NCBI RefSeq assembly: GCF_024505145.1
Contig: NZ_JANIAA010000012.1
Coordinates: 124,001-188,000, forward strand
Direction of reading: 5' to 3'
DNA length: 64,000 nt
Source: Streptomyces rugosispiralis
Lineage (GTDB): Bacteria > Actinomycetota > Actinomycetes > Streptomycetales > Streptomycetaceae
Shown here: in pieces, positions 8,458 to 16,228 of the stretch
Layout: each line of letters starts with the position of its first letter
How positions within the stretch are numbered: the stretch's first letter is position 1
Program-made: the position numbers and the translations under genes
Notes under the pieces: model-generated
Told to the model about the DNA's origin: nothing
What the model saw: only the letters and a program-made list of their open reading frames with translations
Databases searched by the model: none

Positions 8458-9291
8458 TTATGAGCGTCCGAGTTGGGACAGTACCTGTTTGGGGCGATTG
8501 GTGATCAGCGCGTCAACGCCCAGGCGGACGCACAATTCGACGTCCTCCGGTTCATCGACGGTCCAGACGTGCACTCGGTGCCCCTCGCGCTGCAGCCGTG
8601 CCACATAGCCCGGGTGGTTCCGTACGATCCGGATGCTCGGCCCCGCGATCCGCACCCCGACCGGCAGCTGCCCGTCCCGGTGGCGCGGCAGTATGAACTG
8701 CATCAGGTAGACGGTGGGGATGGCGGGGGCTCCGGCGTGGATCCGGTGCAGGGAGCGCGCTGAGAAGCTCATCACACGGATGGGTGAACGTTCGCCGGGC
8801 GGCGGCACGTCCAGGCCGAAGCGGCGCAGCAGCGCGAGCAGCCGGTCCTCCACCTGGCCCGCCCACCGGGTGGGGTGCTTGGTTTCGATCGCCAGTTCGA
8901 TCCGGCGTCCGGCGTCCGCGACGAGGCCCAGGAGCCGTTCCAGGGTGAGGACGGAGACGCTGTCCCGGCTGTCGCGGTCCGGCTCCTCCCGGTCGGTGGC
9001 CCGGCCCTTCCAGGAGCCGAAGTCCAGGGCCGCCAGATCGGACAGCTCCAGCGCCGAGACCGCGCCCCGGCCGTTGGAGGTGCGGTCGATGCGGCGGTCG
9101 TGCACACAGACGAGATGCCCGTCGGCGGTCAGCCGGACATCGCACTCCAGGGCGTCGGCACCGTCCTCGATTGCCTTACGGTAGGCGGCCAGGGTGTGCT
9201 CCGGGGCGTCCTCGGAGGCCCCGCGGTGGGCGACGACGGAGACGGTGTGAGGCCAGGGGCGGCTGTCCCGGGCAGGGCGCGCATAGGTCAC
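8458..9291 (-). CDS. Glycerophosphodiester phosphodiesterase
   Basis: 277 residues from the GTG at 9291, giving VTYARPARDS and then the catalytic region VSVVAHRGASEDAPEHTLAA. The GDPD signature HRG...E.T, the ALECDVRLT metal site and the HDRRIDRTSNG loop are all present, and the C-terminal VDALITNRP is typical. The enzyme hydrolyses deacylated phospholipids to glycerol-3-phosphate and an alcohol. No signal peptide precedes the domain, so it is probably cytoplasmic. There is no good RBS; a CATAAC hexamer just upstream hints at leaderless translation. Confidence 0.88.
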   Translation of the reverse strand: MTYARPARDSRPWPHTVSVVAHRGASEDAPEHTLAAYRKAIEDGADALECDVRLTADGHLVCVHDRRIDRTSNGRGAVSALELSDLAALDFGSWKGRATDREEPDRDSRDSVSVLTLERLLGLVADAGRRIELAIETKHPTRWAGQVEDRLLALLRRFGLDVPPPGERSPIRVMSFSARSLHRIHAGAPAIPTVYLMQFILPRHRDGQLPVGVRIAGPSIRIVRNHPGYVARLQREGHRVHVWTVDEPEDVELCVRLGVDALITNRPKQVLSQLGRS

Positions 9292-9450
9292 CGCGTTATG
9301 GTGCCACCGCCCGGTGTGGGCCGGTGGACTCGGCCCCTCCGTTCGTTCGCACGGAATGGCGGTAGGGCGAATTGTCCGGGATAAAGGGTGGTAGTCCGCG
9401 GGGCTGTCGCTCCTTACGGCGGTCTGACGCGCTGTGGGAAAAGCTGACGA

Positions 9451-9475
9451 CGGTAAGACGTATCGGTAAGACGTA
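9451..9475 (+). promoter_or_regulatory. Perfect 12-bp direct repeat upstream of the HtrA gene
   Basis: CGGTAAGACGTA occurs at 9451-9462 and 9464-9475 (13-bp period), 47 bp before the GTG at 9522. Tandem half-sites of this form are typical for OmpR-family response regulators. Envelope-stress systems such as CutRS or CssRS control HtrA genes in other bacteria, so such a regulator is a reasonable candidate. Confidence 0.5.
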
Positions 9476-9521
9476 CACGTGGGCCGTCGAGGAAATCTGT
9501 CGTGCACCTGAGGAGAGAGCT

Positions 9522-11096
9522 GTGAGCACCGAGAACGAGGGCTCTGCCGTTCCGCCCGCGCCCGGGCCGCATCCGGCCCCTCCAGCGCCGCACCCGAACC
9601 CGGCGGTGCCGCCCGCGCCGGATTACGAGCCGACCGCGGGCACGCGGCCGGGCGCACCGGACGGGCCCATAGGCACCCCCGACGCCGCAGGGTCGCCGGG
9701 AGCCCCCGGCCCCGCGCCGTCGGCGCCCCCCGCCCAGCCCCCGTCGACGCCCCCGCCCGCTCCCGCGGCCGTCCCGGCGTCGGCCGGCGCGGGCGACGGG
9801 TCAGGCGGCGGCGCGTCCGGCGCCCCGGGCCCCGGCCCGGACGGCGGGCAGCCCAGCCCGTGGTGGTCGGCCGAGGGCGGACAGCCGCACGGCGACCAGG
9901 GCGACGGGCAGGGCGGCTCCGGCGGACCGTGGGGGACCGCTCCCGTGCCGCCGCCCTCCAGCCCGTTCGAGCGCAAGCCCCGCGGGCTGGTCGCCGCCGT
10001 GCTGGCCGCCGTCCTGGTCGCGGGCGGCATCGGCGGCGGCATCGGCTTCTGGGCCGCCGACCGGGAGAGCGACAGCGGCGACACCACCACCGTCTCCGCC
10101 TACGGCAACCCCAAGACCGAGAGCCGCGCGCCCGGCTCGGTGTCGAGCATCGCCAACAAGACCCTGCCCAGCGTCGTCACCATCGAGGCCCAGGGCAACA
10201 ACGGCGAGAGCGGCACCGGCACCGGCTTCGTCTACGACAAGCAGGGCCACATCCTCACCAACAACCACGTCGTCGCCTCGGCCGCCGACAACGGCAAGCT
10301 GACCGCCACCTTCTCCAACGGCAAGCGGTACACCGCCCAGGTCGTCGGCCGTGCCCAGGGCTACGACGTCGCCGTGGTCAAGCTCAAGAACGCCGCGGAC
10401 GCCAAGCTCGACCCGCTTCCGCTCGGCAACTCCGACCGGGTCGCCGTGGGCGACGCCACCGTCGCCATCGGCGCCCCCTTCGGCCTCTCCGGCACCGTCA
10501 CCACCGGCATCGTGAGCGCCAAGAACCGCCCGGTCGCCTCCAGCGACGGAGGCAGCGGCAACGCCTCGTACATGAGCGCCCTCCAGACCGACGCCTCCAT
10601 CAACCCGGGCAACTCCGGCGGCCCGCTGCTCAATGCGGACGGCGGCGTTATCGGCATCAACTCCGCCATCCAGTCCGCCGGCAACGGCAGCGGCCTCGGC
10701 GAGTCCCAGCAGTCCGGCAGCATCGGCCTCGGCTTCGCGATCCCGATCAACCAGGCCAAGAACGTCGCCGAGCAGCTGATCAAGACGGGCCAGCCCGTCT
10801 ACCCGGTCATCGAGGCCACGGTCAACATGAAGGACTCCACCAGCGGCGCCACCATCGCCTCCAACGGCGCCGGCGGCAGCCCCGCCGTCGTCCCCGGCGG
10901 CCCGGCCGACAAGGCCGGCCTCAAGTCCGGCGACGTGATCACCAAGCTCGACGACACGGTCATCGACAGCGGCCCCACCCTCATCAGCGAGATCTGGACC
11001 CACCAGCCGGGCGACAAGGTCACCCTCACCTACAAGCGCGGCGACAAGGTGTCCAAGGTGGACGTCACCTTGGGGAAGCGCAAGGGTGACAGCTGA
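9522..11096 (+). CDS. Membrane-anchored HtrA/DegP-like serine protease with PDZ domain
   Basis: 524 residues; the GTG at 9522 follows GAGGAGAGAGCT. Residues 1-150 are a Pro/Gly-rich cytoplasmic region; 157-178 form one membrane helix. The trypsin-like domain has the triad His249 (GHILTNNHVV), Asp282 (YDVAVVKL) and Ser365 (NPGNSGGPLL). A C-terminal PDZ domain (~435-520) includes GPADKAGLKSGDVITKLDD. The protease domain is extracellular and should degrade misfolded envelope proteins. The gene stands alone between the divergent diesterase gene and tRNA-Ser, with a strong terminator after it. Confidence 0.93.
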   Translation: MSTENEGSAVPPAPGPHPAPPAPHPNPAVPPAPDYEPTAGTRPGAPDGPIGTPDAAGSPGAPGPAPSAPPAQPPSTPPPAPAAVPASAGAGDGSGGGASGAPGPGPDGGQPSPWWSAEGGQPHGDQGDGQGGSGGPWGTAPVPPPSSPFERKPRGLVAAVLAAVLVAGGIGGGIGFWAADRESDSGDTTTVSAYGNPKTESRAPGSVSSIANKTLPSVVTIEAQGNNGESGTGTGFVYDKQGHILTNNHVVASAADNGKLTATFSNGKRYTAQVVGRAQGYDVAVVKLKNAADAKLDPLPLGNSDRVAVGDATVAIGAPFGLSGTVTTGIVSAKNRPVASSDGGSGNASYMSALQTDASINPGNSGGPLLNADGGVIGINSAIQSAGNGSGLGESQQSGSIGLGFAIPINQAKNVAEQLIKTGQPVYPVIEATVNMKDSTSGATIASNGAGGSPAVVPGGPADKAGLKSGDVITKLDDTVIDSGPTLISEIWTHQPGDKVTLTYKRGDKVSKVDVTLGKRKGDS

Positions 11097-11110
11097 CGCG
11101 CTAGGCTGAT

Positions 11111-11137
11111 CCCCGCGCCATCACGAATGGCGCGGGG
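11111..11137 (+). terminator. Terminator of the HtrA gene, overlapping tRNA-Ser by 2 nt
   Basis: CCCCGCGCCAT / ATGGCGCGGGG form an 11-bp stem with a 5-nt loop. The last two bases of the right arm are the first two bases of the tRNA gene at 11136. Confidence 0.8.
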
Positions 11138-11222
11138 AGGCTTGCCCGAGCGGCCTAAGGGAACGGTCTTGAAAACCGTCGTGGCAGCGATGTCACCGAG
11201 GGTTCAAATCCCTCAGCCTCCG
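11136..11222 (+). tRNA. tRNA-Ser(UGA)
   Basis: 87 nt with a long variable arm. Acceptor GGAGGCT pairs with AGCCTCC at 11215-11221; the anticodon loop CTTGAAAAC gives UGA; the T-arm is GAGGGTTCAAATCCCTC. From 11167 on, the sequence is repeated exactly at 27330-27386, so the 3' part now present was supplied by the integrated element. Confidence 0.96.
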
Positions 11223-11223
11223 C
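11167..11223 (+). repeat. attL of the tRNA-Ser island (57 bp)
   Basis: Identical to 27330-27386 over 57 bp, ending one base beyond the tRNA. The flanking bases differ on both sides, which sets the limits. Confidence 0.92.
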
Positions 11224-11230
11224 AGTGTTT

Positions 11231-11265
11231 ACGGCCCCTGACCAGGCAAGACGGTCGGGGGCCGT
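11231..11265 (+). terminator. Element-borne terminator after tRNA-Ser
   Basis: ACGGCCCCTGACC and GGTCGGGGGCCGT form a 13-bp stem with one G-T pair. It replaces the original tRNA terminator, now at 27412. Confidence 0.6.
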
Positions 11266-11370
11266 CGCCATGCGCACTACCCGCCGGAGACCGCCGTTCC
11301 CCATGTTTCCCCGACCGATCGGGCACGGCAGGGGCACGGCCGAACATCGGCTGAATAGGCCCCACGCAGA

Positions 11371-12126
11371 CTACCGATTGATCGGAATCTCGTACACGAT
11401 CTCGCAGTGAGCGGCGGGTACGACGATGTCCGCCGTCTCCACGGGCCGCCCCTGGTCGCTGTAGTACGTCCGCCGGATGTGCGTGACGAGCGCGGTCTTC
11501 TGAATCCCGAGAAGCGACGCCTCCTCGGCGGTCGCCTGCCTCGGCTCCGGCTGCTCCACGGCATGGCTGACGGTGATTCCGATAACGGCCATACGATTCA
11601 CGACGCCCGCCCCGGCGTGCGGCCCTCCCTCGGGGAGGACGACGAGCGTGCCGGCCGTGAGGTCGTACGGCTCCCAACTCGTCGAGAGCTGCACGGGCCT
11701 GCCGTCGGCCAGGAACTCGTACGACGTCCGGACGCACAACTCGCCCTCGGCGATGCCCAGTCGCGCCGCGATCTCCGCCGGGGCGGGAACCTTGGCATCG
11801 GTCCGGCTCTCCCAGTCGCCGTGCTTGCCGACTGCCCTCATGTCCGCGCGGAACGGCGACCCTTCAGGCTGCTCGCGCGCTGACGACCGGACAACCCGCA
11901 CCCGCTTTCGGGGCTCGGCGACGTAGGTACCCGATCCGGCTCGGCCCTCCAGCACACCCTGGGAGATCAGCAACTCCTGCGCCCGGCGGACCACGTTCTC
12001 GCCCACCCCGCACTCCTGGCCGATCTGGGCGCGGGACGGCAGACGGTCCCCCGGCTCCCACACATGCTCCGCGATCCGCCGCCGGAGTTCGTCGGCGATG
12101 CGGAGATAGGGCGGCTGCTCAGACAT
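11371..12126 (-). CDS. GntR/HutC-family repressor, KorSA-like
   Basis: 251 residues. The N-terminal winged helix (residues ~5-72; RAQIGQECGVGENVVRRAQE, then GRAGSGTYVAEP) is followed by a UTRA ligand-binding domain ending VVPAAHCEIVYEIPINR. KorSA of pSAM2 is a GntR repressor that silences transfer genes of the element. The gene diverges from a short-gene operon (12206-13362), and two palindromic sites lie between them, so it probably represses both itself and that operon. There is no clear RBS at the ATG at 12126. Confidence 0.82.
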   Translation of the reverse strand: MSEQPPYLRIADELRRRIAEHVWEPGDRLPSRAQIGQECGVGENVVRRAQELLISQGVLEGRAGSGTYVAEPRKRVRVVRSSAREQPEGSPFRADMRAVGKHGDWESRTDAKVPAPAEIAARLGIAEGELCVRTSYEFLADGRPVQLSTSWEPYDLTAGTLVVLPEGGPHAGAGVVNRMAVIGITVSHAVEQPEPRQATAEEASLLGIQKTALVTHIRRTYYSDQGRPVETADIVVPAAHCEIVYEIPINR

Positions 12127-12135
12127 ATGGAAAAT

Positions 12136-12166
12136 CTAGTCCACTAGCTCTAATCTAGTTAACTAG
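12136..12166. promoter_or_regulatory. Twin GntR operators
   Basis: CTAGTCCACTAG (12136-12147) and the perfect palindrome CTAGTTAACTAG (12155-12166), each inside ATnnnCT-type flanks, are 19 bp apart. They lie just upstream of the GntR gene and 40-70 bp before the operon start at 12206. TAGT...ACTA half-sites are typical for GntR repressors. Confidence 0.7.
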
Positions 12167-12205
12167 CTTCACTGAAAGTGATCTCCGGTTGACGGAGGCT
12201 GCCCT

Positions 12206-12484
12206 GTGCCCGCTTCGGGAGTAAGCGCGGCGGCCATCGCCGCCCGGCTGTCCGCCGTCGGGCTCCCCACGCGCGTGGAGGAGCACGCCCGATTCACATC
12301 GGTCGAAGCGGAGGTGCCGGAATCACTCTCCGCCGAGTCATGGAAGGAGGTCCTGGCGGCGCTGGCCGAGGCCGATCGGTTCGGGCTCCTCGCCACCTGC
12401 CGGAACGGCCGCACTCTCCGGGCGGTCGTAAACAAGCCGGTCCCCACGACGGGCGATGTCGGGGGACCGAGCCATCAGCGATAG
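12206..12484 (+). CDS. Small AICE protein, function unknown
   Basis: 92 residues from the GTG at 12206, with GACGGAGG upstream. It is an Ala-rich helical protein (GVSAAAIAARLSAVGLPTRV ... SLSAESWKEVLAALAEADRF) with no catalytic motif I recognise. First gene of a run of four tightly spaced or overlapping short genes that the GntR protein probably represses. Confidence 0.6.
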   Translation: MPASGVSAAAIAARLSAVGLPTRVEEHARFTSVEAEVPESLSAESWKEVLAALAEADRFGLLATCRNGRTLRAVVNKPVPTTGDVGGPSHQR

Positions 12485-12497
12485 GAGCTGATTCAGC

Positions 12498-12812
12498 GTG
12501 CTCAACCGTATCCGCCGCGCTGCTTCCCTCACCAGGGCGCGGCACGTCTCCAAGGGCAGGCACCGCCGCCCCTCAACGCCCTCCCGACCGCCGGTCGCTC
12601 CCGCCGCGTCTGCGCCCGCAGACGAACCGACGGCCGTCCTGAGCCGGGCCTCCGACCGGGCGGGGCACCGCTACTCGCTCACGGCCGAGGAAACCGCGCT
12701 CGTCCGCCCGTACGTGCTGGCCTGGGAAAGGCGCCCACGACGGCACCCGACGGTTGTCGTCGCTCCCCATCTGCCGACTGCGGCCCGGTCGGCTCTCCTG
12801 AGGGCCAGCTGA
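12498..12812 (+). CDS. Small basic AICE protein, function unknown
   Basis: 104 residues from the GTG at 12498, with AGGAG 13 nt upstream. A very basic N-terminus (LNRIRRAASLTRARHVSKG) leads to the C-terminal motif SLTAEETALVRPYVLAWERR. The stop overlaps the next start (TGATG at 12810-12814), indicating translational coupling. Confidence 0.55.
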   Translation: MLNRIRRAASLTRARHVSKGRHRRPSTPSRPPVAPAASAPADEPTAVLSRASDRAGHRYSLTAEETALVRPYVLAWERRPRRHPTVVVAPHLPTAARSALLRAS

Positions 12813-13006
12813 TGCGCTCTCGACGGCACACCCACAGTCCGGCCGCCCCCTACCGCTCGCCTGCCTGCCGGATCGGCACACACGACCCTTGCACGGAGTC
12901 CTCCCCAACTTCGGCGCCGGTGGACGTGCCGTTGATCTACGAGGCGTGCGCATGCCCGTGTCACTCGGCGTCTGACCAGGCCCGACCAGCAGAGGCGAAG
13001 CAATGA
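12812..13006 (+). CDS. Small Cys-containing AICE protein
   Basis: 64 residues, coupled to the preceding gene and overlapping the next by ATGA. The C-terminal CACPCHSA cluster could bind metal. No family recognised. Confidence 0.5.
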   Translation: MRSRRHTHSPAAPYRSPACRIGTHDPCTESSPTSAPVDVPLIYEACACPCHSASDQARPAEAKQ

Positions 13007-13362
13007 GCGGCAGGGCACCCGGCGGCGCGCCGACATCCAGTAGCGAGACCCACCGAGAGGCAGATGCAGGGATGACGGCACATCACGAACTGAGGCTTCT
13101 CCCGTGGGCGGGGCCAGAGGGCAAGCCGTGCTACCTGGACACCGATGACCGGGAAGGCTACGTGTCCCGCTTGGCGGACCATATCGAGTCGGTGCAACTC
13201 GGGATGGCGGCCGAACTGCTGGAGCAGTCAGTTCAGGTACTCGATGATGAGACCGAAGATGCGGAGAAACTGAGGCTCGTCGCCGCGCAGTTGGCAGGCG
13301 CACTGCGGGACGTGCTGTGCGTGGCGACCAGCCGCGGGCACCGTTTGGTAACGCCTGAGTAG
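13003..13362 (+). CDS. Small AICE protein, function unknown
   Basis: 119 residues, start overlapping the preceding stop. The part from ~25 on (MTAHHELRLLPWAGPEGKPC) looks folded, ending in a long helix-rich region (ADHIESVQLGMAAELLEQSV). An internal ATG at 13072 is an alternative start. Last gene of the short operon; a strong terminator follows. Confidence 0.6.
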   Translation: MSGRAPGGAPTSSSETHREADAGMTAHHELRLLPWAGPEGKPCYLDTDDREGYVSRLADHIESVQLGMAAELLEQSVQVLDDETEDAEKLRLVAAQLAGALRDVLCVATSRGHRLVTPE

Positions 13363-13427
13363 CACCCTCAAGGGAACGCCTGGTCGACTTGCCACGGCGG
13401 GTACTGGCTGGCAGTCAGGGCAGTACA

Positions 13428-13467
13428 GCAGGGAGTCTCGGATACCTTCCGAGACTCCCTGCTTTTC
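13428..13467 (+). terminator. Strong intrinsic terminator of the short-gene operon
   Basis: A perfect 15-bp stem, GCAGGGAGTCTCGGA / TCCGAGACTCCCTGC, has a 5-nt loop and is followed by TTTTCT. Confidence 0.92.
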
Positions 13468-13881
13468 TCTTGGCGATGCACGGTCGGCCGATCGCTTTCG
13501 CCCTAGCCTTGCTCCCCCTGTCCACCTCGACTCTGCTGGTGTCGCGCCCTCTCTCTGAGCAAGAAGGGGACCTGAGCTTGGGGAGCTTGGGTGCTTCAGG
13601 GCTGGTCGCGTGGCTGACCTGGAGCGGAGTGGGGTTGGGCAGACGTCGACTTCTGTCCTGGTCCCCGGTGTCCCCCGTGGTCCTCGCACGTGAGGCCGGA
13701 AGTACGGACGGTCCACGGATCGCGGTCAGCGGTGTTCGATTCCCAGACGGGCGATCGCAGCCCCCTCCGGCCCTGGGCTCCTGAACCCCAGTCATGCGCT
13801 CGGCGAGTACAGTAGGGCGAAGGATTAACTACCGTCAGAAAATTGGGTACTTAGAGGCGTGACCGGGCGAGGGTACAGAGG
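13468..13881. other. Intergenic region, no supported gene
   Basis: About 410 bp without a convincing CDS. Near 13735 a T-arm-like GTTCGATTCCC appears, but no cloverleaf can be folded around it. The last 90 bp are AT-richer (GGATTAACTACCGTCAGAAA) and may hold the promoter of the DUF4365 gene. Confidence 0.5.
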
Positions 13882-14421
13882 GTGAGCGAGGAGGACCTTC
13901 GCCGCAGGGGTCTACCGGCAAGCGCGCTGAAGGAACGCGTCAGCTACATGACGCTCGGCCTTCTGGCTGCTGGGGCGGGCTGCTTCCTCAGCGATCCTCA
14001 GCTGGACTATGACTGCCTAGACGTGACAGTCATCGGCTCCGGTCCACACCAGCGCCGACGTCCTCGCTTCGATGTGCAGATCAAGGCGAGCAGCGTGGGT
14101 GGCGCAGCGCGCGCCCGGGCAGGTGGAGACTTCTCGATCTCACTGCCGCGTGACCAGTACGAGAACCTGCGGGCGCCAGCATTCCTGCCGATCAAGTTCG
14201 TGGCTCACATCTTCCCACGGGGCACCGAGATCCCTCGGGTCGTCACCCAGGGCGATCGCATGATGCTCGATGGCATCATGCTTAGGTCTGACCCTCGTGA
14301 GTGGCGCCCGCTGCCCTCAGGACAAGAGTCCGGGGCAGTGCATCTTCGCCGCGAGGACGTATTCGATATCGAGTACATCAAAAGCGAGATCAAAATTCTT
14401 GGTGATGGAGGTGGGTGGTGA
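13882..14421 (+). CDS. DUF4365-like protein, PD-(D/E)xK nuclease-type fold
   Basis: 179 residues from the GTG at 13882. The N-terminal half fits DUF4365: a helix with Glu (ALKERVSYMTLGLLAAGAGC), then DYDCLDVTVIG and FDVQIKAS, the spacing expected for the Glu / Asp / QxK active site of a PD-(D/E)xK nuclease-like fold. DUF4365 proteins appear in defence and mobile loci, but their substrate is not established. Its stop overlaps the next gene (GTGA at 14418-14421), so the two are co-translated. Together they may form a two-gene defence unit; that is inference. Confidence 0.6.
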   Translation: MSEEDLRRRGLPASALKERVSYMTLGLLAAGAGCFLSDPQLDYDCLDVTVIGSGPHQRRRPRFDVQIKASSVGGAARARAGGDFSISLPRDQYENLRAPAFLPIKFVAHIFPRGTEIPRVVTQGDRMMLDGIMLRSDPREWRPLPSGQESGAVHLRREDVFDIEYIKSEIKILGDGGGW

Positions 14422-15641
14422 ATCAGAATTCGATGGATGATTTCTACACCCTCGCTTCAATCATTCCTCCAGATCAGGTGTCCCAGTACCTGCACGCCCA
14501 AGGCTGGGATCTGTTTGATAGTCGAGATGGCCTTCTAGAAGAATGGGCTGAGCCGACGGCGCCGGAAGGGGAATCCGAGTCCGAGATTCACCTACTGCCC
14601 ATGAATGTAACATACCGAGACTTCAGGCGCAGGTTCGTCGAGTTCCTCGCGGCAGTTGCCAATTACTATGAAATTGATGCCGCCGAACTGTCTCATCGCA
14701 TTCGTGTCGAAAGCGCTGACGTACTTCTTTTTCGCCTTTCTCACGATGACGATCACAGTGATTCCGTAGGCATTGACGAAGCCAATGGCGTTTTGCGTGT
14801 AGCCCAACGGATGCTGGCAATGTCTGCGCGCTATACCGCCAGCCCAGGTAAAGAGTTCACTGGACGAATGCGGCCAGAGGCTCGAGAGTACGTCGCAAAG
14901 CATGTATCACTCGGGCACACACGGAAGGGGAGCTTTATTTTCCCCATCCTTTCTGGTCCACGGAGCGGCAGAGGCCCAGGGGCTCTATTTGCGCGTCGAG
15001 TGATGGAAAATCTCGCCGTCGGTCTTCATCGAGTTCAATCGCTTCCTGACGCCGCCTATCCTGCGGTATCGGATGAATTCGCACCCCTAGTGATTGCGCT
15101 AGCCGATTCGCTGCAGGCATTCTCTAAGGTTCCAGGATTCCAACTCGTTGACATTTCTTTCAGGTGGGCGTCGGGGCGTAAAATTACTCGCGGCATCCCT
15201 GATCGGCCGATCACGCTTGAGTCTGAAATTATTGATCGCATCGCTCTGTCTGGAACTAGGGCAAGGGAATTTCTACAAAGCCGACTTGGTGATAGCAATC
15301 GCTTTGAGTTGATGGCGACTAGGAGAATGGCTGATCGTCCTGCGCCCGCTCCATCCTTGCCACCTGCGGAAACCGTAGAAATTAGCGGTCAGGTCGTCGC
15401 ACTTCAGATCGATGACAGACGGATAGAAGACTGGGGGAGTCGGTATTCATTTGTCCTTCGCTCGGAAAGCCGCGATGAAATTTTTGACGTGCAAATTCCA
15501 GTCAGTGAAAGTGATTACTATGCGGCGGTCGAGGCCCGTAACAGTGGGGTAACTACGACTGCTGTGGGCGTCTTGTCGAGAACTGGCAACGGTATCCTTC
15601 TGGAAGGTGAGGTCGCTTTCGGTGGCCAGCGGAGGCGATGA
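14418..15641 (+). CDS. Unknown protein coupled to the DUF4365 gene
   Basis: 407 residues from the GTG at 14418; another GTG directly precedes it at 14415, and GGAGG lies upstream. Residues ~1-110 are acidic (LLEEWAEPTAPEGESESEIH). The middle has a conserved-looking core (FIFPILSGPRSGRGPGALFA, ARRVMENLAVGLHRVQ). The C-terminus (~315-400) is beta-rich (VEISGQVVALQIDDRRIEDW ... TTTAVGVLSR) and resembles an OB-fold nucleic-acid-binding domain. Base composition is clearly AT-richer than the core and codon use less biased, which suggests transfer. No signal peptide or membrane segment. Function unknown. Confidence 0.7.
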   Translation: MNQNSMDDFYTLASIIPPDQVSQYLHAQGWDLFDSRDGLLEEWAEPTAPEGESESEIHLLPMNVTYRDFRRRFVEFLAAVANYYEIDAAELSHRIRVESADVLLFRLSHDDDHSDSVGIDEANGVLRVAQRMLAMSARYTASPGKEFTGRMRPEAREYVAKHVSLGHTRKGSFIFPILSGPRSGRGPGALFARRVMENLAVGLHRVQSLPDAAYPAVSDEFAPLVIALADSLQAFSKVPGFQLVDISFRWASGRKITRGIPDRPITLESEIIDRIALSGTRAREFLQSRLGDSNRFELMATRRMADRPAPAPSLPPAETVEISGQVVALQIDDRRIEDWGSRYSFVLRSESRDEIFDVQIPVSESDYYAAVEARNSGVTTTAVGVLSRTGNGILLEGEVAFGGQRRR

Positions 15642-16228
15642 AGGCAATGTGATCCGCAGCCTGAATGAGAGCCACGAATATGCAGCTCTCGGCGCCAGAA
15701 CAATCTCTGCCGCAGCGCCGTAGCGGGGAGAAATTCTTCTCTTCAAGATTATTGTGTGGCAGGCGGTATCTCAATGGATGAGTCGGGGCATGTCTTCTTG
15801 CCCTGGGTCTTGCCGGGGATCTTGGTGAGCTGGGTTTTTGCTGGCCAGGGTGACGTTAGTGAGCACCCGAGGGGTCGTCATTGGTCGTCGTTGGCCACTG
15901 GCGAGCGAGCGGCCTCGGACGGCCCAGGGACGGCCCAAGTCTTGCGATAGACCCTGCGCGATTGGGGCATCCCAGCGGCAGAACTAGGTGGTTGCCCCCG
16001 GCATCGACGGCAGTACCAGTTGACCCGCCGTGAGCGGCCCTGGATGAGACGGAGCGATGTCAGGGGCTACCGGGCGGGAGCGGTGACGGCACTGGGGTTG
16101 CTCGACCTGGCTTGGTCGCTTCCGGTTGCGTATCTGAGCAGGCACTCGACGGGTCGACAATCGAGACAGTCTGAGTAGGCTTGATCGCGAACCGTGCCGT
16201 TGCCGCCTGATAGGACGCTGGAGCGACA
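15642..16228. other. Intergenic region, no supported gene
   Basis: 587 bp between two + strand genes. Composition changes from AT-rich (left) to normal around 15780. No RNA, terminator or CDS could be supported. Confidence 0.5.

Noticed and set aside
9801..11003. 400-codon - strand frame opposite HtrA
   Set aside because: Gly/Val/Asp-biased sequence without motif; the + strand has triad and PDZ.
13690..13781. tRNA-like T-arm (GTTCGATTCCC) near 13735
   Set aside because: No acceptor, D-arm or anticodon stem could be formed around it.
13389..13784. 131-codon + strand ORF after the short-gene operon
   Set aside because: It begins inside the strong terminator at 13428, lacks an RBS and has no family features.
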